A DNA stretch of 64,000 bases, from contig NC_041680.1 in assembly GCF_900005765.1 (NCBI RefSeq), forward strand, positions 496,001-560,000, given 5' to 3'. Numbering within the stretch: the stretch's first letter is position 1; each line of letters opens with the position of its first letter. This document shows positions 47,786 through 59,331 of this stretch, one piece after another. The DNA comes from Plasmodium relictum (lineage: Eukaryota; Apicomplexa; Aconoidasida; Haemosporida; Plasmodiidae). The position numbers and the translations under genes were made by a program. The notes under the pieces were generated by a model that saw nothing but the letters and a program-made list of their open reading frames with translations, was not told the DNA's origin and ran no database searches.

Positions 47786-48881
47786 ATGTTTTCAACAAGG
47801 TAATTTATATGAAGAAAGAAAAAAAAAATTTTTTTAATTTCATTTAGTTTTATTTTTTTAAAAAAACATTTTTATATTAATATATATATATAATTTATTT
47901 ATTATTTTAGGAGTGAATATGATAGAGGAGTTAACACATTTTCTCCAGAAGGAAGACTTTTTCAAGTAGAATATGCCTTGGGAGCTATAAAGGTATGATA
48001 TAGAGAAATATGAGAAAAAAAAAAATACACATATATATATATAGCAAAAGGAAGAGAAATATGCAATTAAAAAATAATAACAAAAATAATAATAATAATG
48101 TTATTAAATTTTTAAAGATACAGAATTAGATATTTTATAAAGAATAAAATGAATTATATAAATGTAATTCATTTGATTCATTATTATTTCTTTCTGTTAT
48201 TTATAGTTGGGAAGTACAGCTGTAGGTATAAGTGTAAATGACGGAGTAATATTAGCTTCTGAAAGAAGAATTTCTTCAGCATTGATTGAAAAAGATTCTG
48301 TTGAAAAACTATTAGCAATAGATGATCATATTGGATGTGCAATGAGTGGACTTATGGCAGATGCAAGAACTTTAATTGATTACGCAAGAGTAGAATGTAA
48401 TCATTATAAGTTTATATATAATGAAAATATAAAAGTTAAATCATGCGTAGAATTAATATCAGAGTTAGCATTAGATTTTTCCAATCTATCTGATAACAAA
48501 AGAAAAAAAATTATGAGTAGGCCATTTGGTGTTGCATTATTAATAGGAGGAGTTGATAAAGATGGACCTTGTCTCTGGTATACTGAACCATCAGGAACTA
48601 ACACTAGATTCTTAGCTGCATCTATTGGATCAGCACAAGAAGGAGCAGAATTATTATTACAAGAAAATTATAATAAAAATATGAGTTTTCAGGAAGCAGA
48701 AATTTTAGCTTTAACAGTTTTAAGACAAGTGATGGAAGATAAGTTATCATCTTCTAATGTTGAAATTGCTGCTATTAAGAAATCAGATAAAACTTTTTAT
48801 AAATACAACTCAGAAGATATTTCTAGAATTATTGATGCATTACCATCACCTACTTACCCTACAATTGACATGACAACATAA
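47786..48881 (+). CDS. PSMA5: Proteasome subunit alpha type-5
   Basis: Three exons, 47786-47799 (14 nt), 47911-47992 and 48207-48881, give 256 residues; human PSMA5 has 241. Splicing is unambiguous. MFSTR continues as [20 protein letters not shown], the N-terminal alpha-subunit signature, then GAIK joins [20 protein letters not shown]. Borders are GT-AG, the first intron in phase 2 and the second in phase 0. [35 protein letters not shown] and [14 protein letters not shown] match alpha-5 closely. Alpha subunits form the outer rings of the 20S core, gate the channel and dock the 19S cap; they have no catalytic threonine. An open frame starting at 48207 reads TTG as a start, but this is only exon 3. 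Confidence 0.97.
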
Positions 48882-49442
48882 AAATAAATAATATTAAAAT
48901 ATATCCACATATGTAACTGATTTTCTATAAATCATTTTCTTTTTTTTTTTTTTTTTACAAATAGATATAACATATGAATGTTTATTTAACTTTTTTTTTT
49001 ATGAAAAATATTTTTATTTTATTTTATTTTTTTTTAACGAAAAACATATATATATTTTTCAAAGACATTACATTTACTTTACATTTTTTTAAACAAATTA
49101 TAATTTAATATCAAATTTCTTATTAAATTAGAATTTAAACTTTTATGAAATATTATACATAATTTAATTCCTTTCTAATAAAAAAAAAAAAAAAAGAAAA
49201 TTTTCTATTAGTTTTGAATGAATATGTATATATATATATATATATTAATTTTATTTTACACTACTTTATTATATAATACTATATTTTACATTTTATATTT
49301 TTTATATATTTTTTTTTTTTAATTTTTACAAAAGACAAAAAATAGAGGCATTTTGTGACAAATAAATTGTATGTACATAAAAACAAATAAAAAAAAAAAT
49401 AAGATATAAATTCCTCTTAATTTTTTTTTTTCTTTTTATAAA
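48882..49442. other. Convergent intergenic region
   Basis: 3' flanks of proteasome alpha-5 and the mTERF-like gene. Poly-T, poly-A and a short TA tract near 49226-49243. No gene seen. Confidence 0.7.
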
Positions 49443-51281
49443 TTAAACAATTATAAAAGGGTTGTGTATATGCTTAGCCATCTGGGATGATTTAACAAAG
49501 TCATAATAAGTAATATTATAATGATTCATAAATGCTTTATTGGAAGTTTGCAATAACATTTTTAAATCTATTGGAGGAATATTAGGTTTATACACTAAAT
49601 CATTGAAATTTTTATTAAAATCGTCATAATTATATTTTCTCACAAGTTCTTTATAATACTCAATATAATTATCATAGTATATGTTCATATAGGCAATATG
49701 TCTAGGTATTATTCTTAATCGAAAACTGTAACTAAAATATTGAGGAAAAGATAGTACGTCATGAAATTTTTTATTTAAATTCCTAATTAAGTAAAGAAGT
49801 TTTGGTCTTATTGTTCTATATATATTGTATGTAAATATTCTAGGATATTTTTTAATTAACTTTTTCAAATCCTCTTCTTCTATATCTTCGTGCAAATATA
49901 ACAATTCTTTATATTTTTTTTTTAAGTTTCCAAAGGAAAAAAATTGAGGTAAGTTATATAATATTTTTACCAATTCCTTATAGGAGTAATTTAATTCATT
50001 TTTATAATGAGATATTCTCCTTAATATAGTTTTTTTATCTATTAAAGACAATCTTGGTGATCTCACTATAATATTTTTGATCATATTTAGATTTAATCCA
50101 TTTGTAATGACTTCTTTTGTATTTACTATTTGTTCTCCGGTTAAATTAAAATTTATTTCCTTTTTTTGAATTTTATTCTCTTTTTCATGACAATTTTCAA
50201 AAAAACTTTTTAATTCATTGGATGTTTTAAAATGGTTCTTAAAAAAGTAGTATATTTTATCATAATTTTTTATAAAATAAGTTAATTTATCATCATCATC
50301 AGAAAACTTTAAGTTATCACTTGAAATTTTTTCATTTGAGTCCTTATTTTCTGTGCTGTCATTATCTGATAAGTTACTGCCTTGTACTTCAGTATTATGA
50401 ATTACATTTAATATTTCCTTTTTTTCATCCTCTTTTTTTTCATTTATTATTTCATCTTTTCCTTTATTAGTATTATTAGGATCAGTTATATCCTTATCTT
50501 TTATAATTTCTGTAAAATCAACTTTTTCCTTATTTTTTAAAAAATAATTAATTGCTTTATCTAAATTCCCGAAAATTAAAAAAAATATAGCAGACTCATC
50601 ATGACATTCTGGATAAAAAAAAAAGCGAATATCTATATTTATAAATCGAAATATAGAATAAATATCAAAATTAAAATATTCTTTTGATTTTAGTTTTTTT
50701 ATGATATTAACAAAAAAATTTTTATCTTTCAGAAGCATAGCCAACAAATTTTCCTTATATCCTATTGCATAATTATCTAAACTTTTTAACTCTTCATTGT
50801 TTTTTTTTGCAATTTTTTTTATTCTCATAAATTTACAATTAAAATTTTTTAATCTATATTCTAATGCCCACTTAAAAGCATTCACAAACCTTTCCGGTAA
50901 TTCATCAACAAGCTCATCTTCTTTTCCATTAAAAAAACTACCCAATATTGTATTATCTATTTTTTTTACATTTTTTAAATTTTCAATATATTTTTTACTT
51001 TCAAATAATTTAAAACAACTTTTTTTTAATCTTTCCTGTACGTTTTTTTGAAAAATAGATGATTTCTTTAAATAAAATAAGTTGTTTCTATTTCTATTAC
51101 AGCATGAATTTATTAGACATATTTTTTTTTTCTTATGATATAAAAAAACTTGATTATCATTATTAATTACACCTTTATATTTTTTTAAAATATTACTATA
51201 GAAAACTTTTATACATCTAATGTAATATAAATTTAAATTGAAATATATAATTACTAATACAAAAAAAAAAAAAACATTCAT
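49443..51281 (-). CDS. mTERF-domain protein with an apicoplast-type leader
   Basis: Single exon, 612 residues, with the ATG at 51281. The N-terminus (MNVFFFFVLVIIYFNLNLYY) is a signal peptide followed by ~70 basic residues, a bipartite apicoplast leader. The C-terminal third (about residues 395-560) holds repeated helical units of mTERF type with the typical L-x-x-x-P spacing: IIVRSPRLSLIDKKTILRRI, ILYNLPQFFSFGNLKKKYKE, LIKKYPRIFTYNIYRTIRPK, and VLSFPQYFSYSFRLRIIPRH. Each has a proline about ten residues before the next helix pair. mTERF proteins bind organelle nucleic acid and act in transcription, splicing or ribosome assembly. A Glu/Asp/Lys-rich insert (about 265-330) separates leader and repeats. 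The mTERF call is by motif; targeting is inferred. Confidence 0.82.
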   Translation of the reverse strand: MNVFFFFVLVIIYFNLNLYYIRCIKVFYSNILKKYKGVINNDNQVFLYHKKKKICLINSCCNRNRNNLFYLKKSSIFQKNVQERLKKSCFKLFESKKYIENLKNVKKIDNTILGSFFNGKEDELVDELPERFVNAFKWALEYRLKNFNCKFMRIKKIAKKNNEELKSLDNYAIGYKENLLAMLLKDKNFFVNIIKKLKSKEYFNFDIYSIFRFINIDIRFFFYPECHDESAIFFLIFGNLDKAINYFLKNKEKVDFTEIIKDKDITDPNNTNKGKDEIINEKKEDEKKEILNVIHNTEVQGSNLSDNDSTENKDSNEKISSDNLKFSDDDDKLTYFIKNYDKIYYFFKNHFKTSNELKSFFENCHEKENKIQKKEINFNLTGEQIVNTKEVITNGLNLNMIKNIIVRSPRLSLIDKKTILRRISHYKNELNYSYKELVKILYNLPQFFSFGNLKKKYKELLYLHEDIEEEDLKKLIKKYPRIFTYNIYRTIRPKLLYLIRNLNKKFHDVLSFPQYFSYSFRLRIIPRHIAYMNIYYDNYIEYYKELVRKYNYDDFNKNFNDLVYKPNIPPIDLKMLLQTSNKAFMNHYNITYYDFVKSSQMAKHIHNPFIIV

Positions 51282-52168
51282 TTCTCTTTTTTTTTTCTTT
51301 TGAAATTAATATTATCTCATAAAAAATTATATTTTTCTGTTTTTAAAACTACAATAAGTTACCAAAAAAAAAAAAAAAAAGAAAGAAATATAAACAAGAT
51401 ATATAATTTTAACAAATTTAAAATATAAAGAAAATTTACTACCCTAATAAACTAGTAAAAATAGAAAAAAAAAAACAATTTTTTAATATTTAAATAAAAA
51501 GTTAGTAAATAAACAAAAAAAAAAAAAAAAAAATGAAGTCTTAATAAAACAGGAAAACAGTCTAATAATTATTATAATAAAAATATATATATTTATAATG
51601 TAAAATTAGGCATAAAAATTAAAAAGATATACGAAAAATTTATTTAAAAATTTAAATAAGAAAATGAACACATAGATGTAAAAAAATATAAAAAAATATT
51701 GAAAAATATTTATTTTTAATAATTTTATGGCAGTAAAATATAAAAAATAAAAAATTATTTATATTAAATATCTGAAAAAATGACTTAAAAAAATAAAATT
51801 ATATCAACTACACTCTAACAAAAAAGAAAAAAAAAAAAAAAGATTAAAAAAGGCAATATAATGATATATAAAGAAAAAAAATTATATATATGAAAGTTAA
51901 CTATATAAAATTCACATAAGAAAAATATGTATGTTTTTTAATATAATAACTATATATGAATCAAGTCATAAAATTAAATGACAATTTTATGTATTCAAAT
52001 GACATTAGTCGGTAGTATACTTAAAAATTTGGTATACATTAAATAAAATGAAAATAAAAAAATGATATATATATATATATATATCCCTAAAAAAATGTAA
52101 AACCATACTCGTTAAATAAATATATCTTAAATAATTATTTAATAAATATATATTTTTAATTATATAAA
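51282..52168. other. Divergent intergenic region
   Basis: Putative promoters of the mTERF-like gene (minus) and the helical-repeat gene (plus). A/T runs and a TA tract near 52066-52083. No gene seen. Confidence 0.65.
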
Positions 52169-55147
52169 ATGTTAAAGTATGTTAATAATATAAATAAAAA
52201 GCTAATTTATAAATTACACATAGAAAATGACAAAATTATTAGTATGCCTATGTTTTTAGTAGATAACTTATGTATAAGAAATAAAAAGGAATTAATTATA
52301 TTATTAAATAATGCTATTTTTTTTAATAAAAAGGATTTTTTAGATAATTATAAAAAAGTCTTATTGAAAAATAATAACTACAATAATATTAGTGAAGATG
52401 AAAATATAAATAATAATAGTAAATATAATAATAGTGTTAACAATAACATAACTACTTGTAATATTAATAATCCTAATTATAATAATAAAATTATAAATAA
52501 TAAAATTAATGAAAATAAGAATGATTATTATGATAAATCAAAATTTCCTATTAATAAAGACAATTATCCTGCTAAAGATAAATTATCATACATCTTTAAT
52601 TATTATAAATATAATAACGAAGAATATGATGATCTAATAAATGAATTATCAAAGAAATATTCTGACATAGATTACTACAACTCAAATTATTTAGATACTA
52701 TTGAAGATGAAGAAGAGTTTATTAATTATTTAGAAAATATTAAAAAAAATGAAAATGAGGAAGTAAAGGAAAAAGAATATTCATTAGTTGGTTATATTCC
52801 AAACGACTATTTTTTTTTCTATTTTAAAAATAGAATAATATCAATTAAAGAGTTTTTATCTTTTAACGATTTATTTTCATTTATTTATCTATTCAGTAAA
52901 AGAAATGATATAAATATTATGAAGATATTAGCAGAAGAATACATAAAAAAAATGGAAATGAAAAAAGATAAAAAAGTTAATAATAAACACATTGTACATT
53001 TGTTAAATATATTTATTAAACTAAATTACGAAAAAAATAATATTCATAATGTCATAAAGAGATTTTTAGAAAATGTGTATATGAATGTTTTAAGCAATGA
53101 CTTGAAACTATCAGCTTTATGTGTTTCGTGCTTATCAAGATTGCATTTATATAACATTTTATTTTATGATCATATTTCTAATTTTCTAAGAAATATTGAT
53201 AAATGTTCTCATTTATCATTTTCTATTATACTTCATTGTATAGGATATCATAAGCATTACTTGATAAAAAAAAAAAGGGAGGTTTATAAAGAGATAAAAA
53301 GTTATAGGAATTTAATAAATAAATATAATGAAAATTCAACAGAAAAAAGTAATATTATAGAGTTTAAAAAAGGTAATAATATTAGCAGTGAAGAGAAAAA
53401 CATTTTACTTAATTATGAAAAATATATAGTAAGTGATATAAAAACAAATATTTTAAAGTTTCAGTTATCTAAAAAAAATAGGAGTCTAATAAATGAATTA
53501 GAAAACAAAATAATTGAAAAATTAATAAAAATAGATTTGCAAAATATATCAGGAAAATCCATAAGTAGCATATTTCATTATTATTACTTAATAAATAAAA
53601 GAACCTTAAATGAAAAAGACCAAATTTTATTTAGTAAATTAATTGATATTTTAATAAGAAATAACATAAGTCTTATTAAACCTAGAAATTTTCTTATGAG
53701 TTCTTATACATTAATTTTGCATAAATATTTTACTAACATCAGTATATCTTCATACTTTCTTATTCAATGTTCTAAGTTAATTAAAACACTAAAAAAAAAA
53801 ATATACATAGAAAATTTACTTTTTGTTTTAATTGGTTTTTCTCAAAATCAATTAATATTTTATAAAAACAAAAATAGTAAATTTCCTAAAATATATGTAG
53901 ATAAAAAAAATAATAAATTATGTAATTTCAAAATAGAAAATAAATATATTGATATGTTAGAAAAATCAGAAAATGAAGTAAATATTTTAAACAAAAGGGA
54001 TGCTAATCCTGTTAGTTGCAGATCAGCCTTATTAAATATTTTTGATGAGATAATAAATTTAGATTATGAATTAAATAAGGATCAAATTCTTTTATATTTA
54101 CAGTTGTTTTCAAGTTTTGATATAAAGTTAAATGCAGATATAAAGCAAAAACTATATATACTAATTATTAATTCTGCTAATGATTTAATATCTTCAATTA
54201 ATTTTGTTTTTCAATTGGCAATTAAAATATATGGAGTTCTTAGCAATTATATGAAAACAATAGCTTTACATTATCTAGAAAAGGTCGATTTTGAATTATG
54301 TAAATTTTATAAATTAATAAAAAACAATGAAAAATACTTTTATAATTATATAAAAGGTTATAATTTTAACGAGAAGGAGTATTCCTTTTTATGTGATATA
54401 GATTATTTATCAAATATCCTTTTTATATTTGATCAAATAGATGTAAACAAAAAGGATTTTATAATAAATCTTTTAAATTTCTTGCAAAATAATAATTATT
54501 TATTGTTGACTTATAAAAAAAATAAATTTAATTCTTACGTTTACATACTTCACTATATTGGATGTATACCTACTGAAAAAGAACATAAGAAATTGATTGA
54601 TTTTACTTACACTAATTTATCTGACTATATAGATTTATCTTATAAAGAGTATTTACAAAAAAAAGAGAACATAAATATAAATAACCTAAATGATATAAAA
54701 AAAAAAGTAAATAAAAATGAGAATACAGAAATAGAAATAGATGAATATAGTGAAGAATATATAAAAAATAAAACTAGCAAAATTGTAAATGAAAATTTAA
54801 ATGAAAATATGAATGAATATATTAATGAAAATTATTTTAATGAAGTCAATCATAAAATTATAAATGATAAAATATATATGAAAGATTTAATATTATTATT
54901 AGATTCTATAAGAATTAATAAAGCTTATAACTATAACTCACTTATTAGTAACATAATGAATATGGTAAATAATATTTATATTTATTTATATTTATATTTT
55001 TATTTATTTATATATTTATAATTTTTATATTTGTAGATGAATACAGAAAAAATAAAGTTGCTATCAGATGAAGACATTGAATTAATAAATTACATTTATA
55101 TAGACATGGGGTTAATGAATAAATATATAATGGATGAAGCAAAGTAA
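52169..55147 (+). CDS. Helical-repeat protein, probably mitochondrial (HPR/FASTK-like)
   Basis: Exons 52169-54964 and 55037-55147 join in phase 0 (donor GTAAAT, acceptor TTGTAG) to give 968 residues. The unspliced frame ends in Tyr/Leu low complexity, which supports the intron. The N-terminus (MLKYVNNINKKLIYKLHIEN) is basic and amphipathic, like a mitochondrial presequence. An Asn-rich insert covers about residues 70-140. From about 270 the protein is tandem ~35-residue helical pairs with segments such as LSALCVSCLSRLHLYN, HLSFSIILHCIGYHKHY, SISSIFHYYYLINKRT and NFLMSSYTLILHKYF. This resembles the heptatricopeptide or FASTK-type repeats of organelle RNA-binding proteins common in apicomplexans. 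No C-terminal RAP domain is evident. The family is inferred and the target RNA unknown. Confidence 0.82.
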
Positions 55148-55682
55148 TATAAAAAAAAAATAAAAAGAAAAAATAAATAAATAAGTAAAATACTTTAAAA
55201 AATTATATATAATAAAAATAATTCCAAATTTTTTTTTTTAACTTAATAGGAAGAGGGGTTTAACTATAAGTTTAGCTTCGTAATTTGTATTATATTTACG
55301 TATTCATTTGTTTATGTTGTTATTTATAAGCATAAATTAAAATGGTAAATTTATATATGATGATGCTAAAAAAAAATTAAAAATAATTAAATTACTAATA
55401 ATATTTTTTAATTAAGGATTCTGCATATAATATTTATTAGGTGTTTTTAAAAAAATTTTACACCTTTATTTTTCTGTTTTTCTTAAAAATACTTATTTTT
55501 TTTAATTTCCATTCACATATACATATATTCTTTTTTATTTAATTATATATATGTTGTGAAATTTTAAATTGTATATATGGTGAAAATAATGTAATCAAAA
55601 TATTCTTTTTGGAATAGATGGATATATAGAGGTTAAATTCTTTTTATGAATGAGAAAAAAAAAAAAAAAAATTAAATATTAT
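55148..55682. other. Convergent intergenic region
   Basis: 3' flanks of the helical-repeat gene and the unknown gene at 55683-57917. A slightly GC-richer patch lies at 55251-55285 (GGAAGAGGGGTTTAAC). No gene seen. Confidence 0.65.
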
Positions 55683-57917
55683 TTACATTTTTTCAAGTGT
55701 ATTAATTATATTTATATTTCTTTTAAATATATTTCGGCAGTATTCTTCACAATTATCTTCTCTCATATTAAACAAATCATAATTTTGAAAATTTATTATA
55801 ACATTCCATATATGTTCTTTATTTATATATTTTTTTAATTGTTTTATAAAAATACTACAAATAATTTTTTTTAATTTATAGCTATCTAAAAATACTTTTT
55901 TTATTTTAAAAATTCTAAAAAGAAATAGAAAAGATTCCGTATAACAGCTTAATTCTAGTAATACTAAGCTTAGTAGGAAATTTGCCAAAACATTCTGATT
56001 ATTTAAATTTATAGTCAATTTTATACAATTAAAAAAATCATATATCCACTTTTTTTTATACAAATTTGGATTTAAAAATATTATATTTTTAATAATATAT
56101 TTTTCTTTATTATCTAAAGATAGGTAAAACTCATTATAGTTTTTAATAAATTCTCTATCTTTTTTTTTTATATAAGAATTCTCTACATTAAATAATTCTA
56201 TATTTTGTATATTATTTTTTTTTTCATTATATTTTTTACTTTCATTCTTTAAGTGTTTTATATCTTCTATTTTTGTTATGCAATCATTTTCAATTATAAA
56301 TTTATCTTCTTCATATACATATATATATTTACAAGTTCTCGTAAAAGAATCTAAATAAAAATAATTTTTTAAGAAATTATAATATTCGCTATTGTGCTTA
56401 TAAATTTCAAATGCTTCAATAAATTTTTCGTTAGACCATATCAGATTTTGCTTTTTTGTAATTATGTTTCCTATGTGCATCTGAGAAAAATTGTTTCTAA
56501 AATTAAATTTAATTAATGAAGGCATATGAGAAACATTAAGTAAAAGATATTTACCTTTATAATTTAAATTTTCTAAATTTTGAAACTTTTTACATGAGAA
56601 TAATAGTAAATTAAAATAATTTAATAAATTATCATTATATTTATTTTCCATTTTTAATACATCGTTATTTAATTCGTTTGATAAAAAACCAAATTTATCA
56701 TTATTACAGTAATATTTTGAGTTAAATGTTACAAAAAAATGAAAATTACATTTATATAGAATATCTTTAAAATGTGCATATATATATTTTTTGTCATCGA
56801 AAACCTCTCCACATATATTCATACCTAAAAAATTTTCTAAATTATTAAAAGGAAGCCCATCTATGCTTAAGTTATCTACAAACTCATACTTATTTATAAA
56901 TTGAAATGGCAAACAAGCATATATACAATTGTCATTTTTTCTAGGATTTTTTACTATCTCAGCTTTCTTTTCATTATTACGAGCATTTCTAACAGAAAAT
57001 ACTTTAACAAAAAAGCATTTATGTTTTATATCATATTTATATATCCATCCTCTAACGACAGAATGTTTTTTTACATTTTTCAAAAATTTCTTTTTTCCTA
57101 AATTACCGAAAATTATTGATCTTTTGTACTTTGTTAATTCATCTTTGTCTTTTTTCATATTCTCAATCATAAAAACGCTATTTAAATTTTCATTATATAA
57201 ATTTATATTAAAGCATCCATAATTTATATGAAAATAATTATTAGTAAAAGGAACAAAAGATATATCACAAAACCCTACATCATTGTTTTTTATTTCTTCT
57301 TCAAAATAATTTTTTATATCATATTTTTCTTCAGAACTATCACTCATATTTTCTTCACTTTTTTTTTTCTTCTTATTCTTTAGTAATTGGTTTTCTTTTA
57401 TTTTAGAATGTTTCAAATTATAACTGTCAAATTTTTTTATTTTATGGGAACTTATTGCTACATGCTTATTATTATTTATTTCATTACCTAATTTTTTCAT
57501 TTTTATATTATTATTATTTATTTTAGAGTTTTCATTGCTCATTGAATCTCTTTTAACATAATTTTTCATGACTTTTTCTACGGTCTTAGAACTCACATAA
57601 TTACTATTAATGTAGTCATAATAATCATTAGTAGAATTATTAAAATTTCTTAAAAATATATTACATAAATTTGTTATTGAATTATTTTTTTCTAATATAT
57701 TAAAAGACTTTTCTATTTCTTCAACTAAAAAATTACTATATTCCTTTGCATCATTTTTATGTTCCTTATTTTTAAAGAAATTATGAAAATTCCCTTTTTT
57801 TAATTCTTCATTTTTTTTATAAAAAAAAAAATCTCTGTTATACTTTTTAAAAAAAGGAAATTCATTTTTTAATTCTTCTATTAACTTTTCATATGCTTTT
57901 TTTTCGGTACATTTCAT
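55683..57917 (-). CDS. Conserved-looking protein of unknown function
   Basis: Single exon, 744 residues, with the ATG at 57917. No signal peptide or membrane helix. The N-terminal 200 residues are charged and Asn/Lys-rich. A beta-rich middle (about 225-470) contains HSVVRGWIYKYDIKHKCFFV and KYLLLNVSHMPSLIKFNF, which could be an OB/S1-like fold. The C-terminus (about 600-744) is helical, with a tandem-helix segment (ANFLLSLVLLELSCYTESFL) like a TPR. An S1-plus-TPR order recalls TTC14-like proteins, but the match is too weak to name. The downstream neighbour on the other strand is convergent; the P5A ATPase gene is divergent. The gene is well supported, the function not. Confidence 0.8.
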   Translation of the reverse strand: MKCTEKKAYEKLIEELKNEFPFFKKYNRDFFFYKKNEELKKGNFHNFFKNKEHKNDAKEYSNFLVEEIEKSFNILEKNNSITNLCNIFLRNFNNSTNDYYDYINSNYVSSKTVEKVMKNYVKRDSMSNENSKINNNNIKMKKLGNEINNNKHVAISSHKIKKFDSYNLKHSKIKENQLLKNKKKKKSEENMSDSSEEKYDIKNYFEEEIKNNDVGFCDISFVPFTNNYFHINYGCFNINLYNENLNSVFMIENMKKDKDELTKYKRSIIFGNLGKKKFLKNVKKHSVVRGWIYKYDIKHKCFFVKVFSVRNARNNEKKAEIVKNPRKNDNCIYACLPFQFINKYEFVDNLSIDGLPFNNLENFLGMNICGEVFDDKKYIYAHFKDILYKCNFHFFVTFNSKYYCNNDKFGFLSNELNNDVLKMENKYNDNLLNYFNLLLFSCKKFQNLENLNYKGKYLLLNVSHMPSLIKFNFRNNFSQMHIGNIITKKQNLIWSNEKFIEAFEIYKHNSEYYNFLKNYFYLDSFTRTCKYIYVYEEDKFIIENDCITKIEDIKHLKNESKKYNEKKNNIQNIELFNVENSYIKKKDREFIKNYNEFYLSLDNKEKYIIKNIIFLNPNLYKKKWIYDFFNCIKLTINLNNQNVLANFLLSLVLLELSCYTESFLFLFRIFKIKKVFLDSYKLKKIICSIFIKQLKKYINKEHIWNVIINFQNYDLFNMREDNCEEYCRNIFKRNINIINTLEKM

Positions 57918-59331
57918 TTTTTTTTTTTTTTTTATAAAATCATTAATGTATTATTATTTATAAGAAAAAAAAAATACATCGTAAAAGTATATAGAACATA
58001 TCCAAATATATTATGTTTGAAAAAATACAAATAAAATGAATTTAATATTGGTAGTATGTACTAACAAAAGAAAAAGACAAAAACAAAAAAAAAAAGAAAG
58101 AAAAAAAAAGAGTAAAACTATTTCTTTTTATAAAAAAAACTATATACACTTTAAATATATATATTGTTTAATATAACTTTTATATATGAAAAAAAAAAAA
58201 TTATTCGTAAAAATTCTTTAACATACATATTTTTTTTTCTTAAAACAAAATCTAAATTATATATATAGAATTCTAAGATACATATGCATATTGTATTTAA
58301 AGAAATAAGATGCTTAAGATTAAACAAAAAAATAAAAAAATAGAAAAAAGAAAAAAAAACTTAAATTATTTAAAAAGACTACTCTAATAAAAAATTCGTT
58401 TTTATTTTTCCCTAAAATTTCATTTTTATGACATATATTAATACATAGTTGTCTTTAATGTACAATATTTGTTAACAAATATTTTTCCATTCTTTTTATT
58501 ATCATTGTTAATATATACTATTTTTAAATATAACTTAAAAAATAATAGAATAATAAAAAGAAAATCTATTGATGTATAAAAAGTAAAAAAAGAAACAAAC
58601 AAGTTCAAAAATAAAGAAAAATTTACAAAAAAATTTGTAAAATTTACAATATTTAGAAACAAAGAAAAAAAAATTGCAAATTTTACAAAATTTAGATATA
58701 TATAAATATGTTAAAAATATATATTATATATATATGTAAATACTTTTTTACTTTTTATAAAAAATATTAATAAAAAGTAATAAATAAATTCGTATACATA
58801 AGAATATAAAAAATATAATAAAAAAAAAAAAAGTTTCCATTGAAGTGTAAAAGAAAAAGTTTCGAATAACAACATGCTATTAATACAAAAATGCATATCA
58901 TAATTTACAATATAAACTTTATATACTTATAAATAATTAGAAAAAAAAAAAAAAAAATATTTTAAGTAAAATTATTTTTTTTTTTTAACTAAGAATATAC
59001 TAAAGAAATTATGTAAAACTATGTATCACATAAAAAAAAAAAAAGAAAAAAAAAAAATTAAAATCTTTAACAATAATACAACTTAGAAGATTTATTTGTT
59101 TTTTAGAATGATGTGAAAATTTCTTATAAATTTTTTGAAAAAATATTTTTGAAAATTCATATATATATGAATATGTATCACTATAACTTTTTGTTTTATT
59201 CTCTTTTAAGAAAATTTTACTTATAAATTAGGTTTTTTTTAAGAATAAAAGGAAAAGAAAAAAAAAAAAAGAAAAAAAAAATTATTATTGTAAATTATAT
59301 TACAAAAATTATTGTATATGTGTGTGATAAG
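57918..59331. other. Divergent intergenic region
   Basis: 1.4 kb between the unknown gene (minus) and the P5A ATPase gene (plus). Poly-A/T runs and short TA tracts. Open frames at 58438-58662 and 58711-58896 (minus) are Phe/Tyr/Ile strings and not credible genes. Confidence 0.65.
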
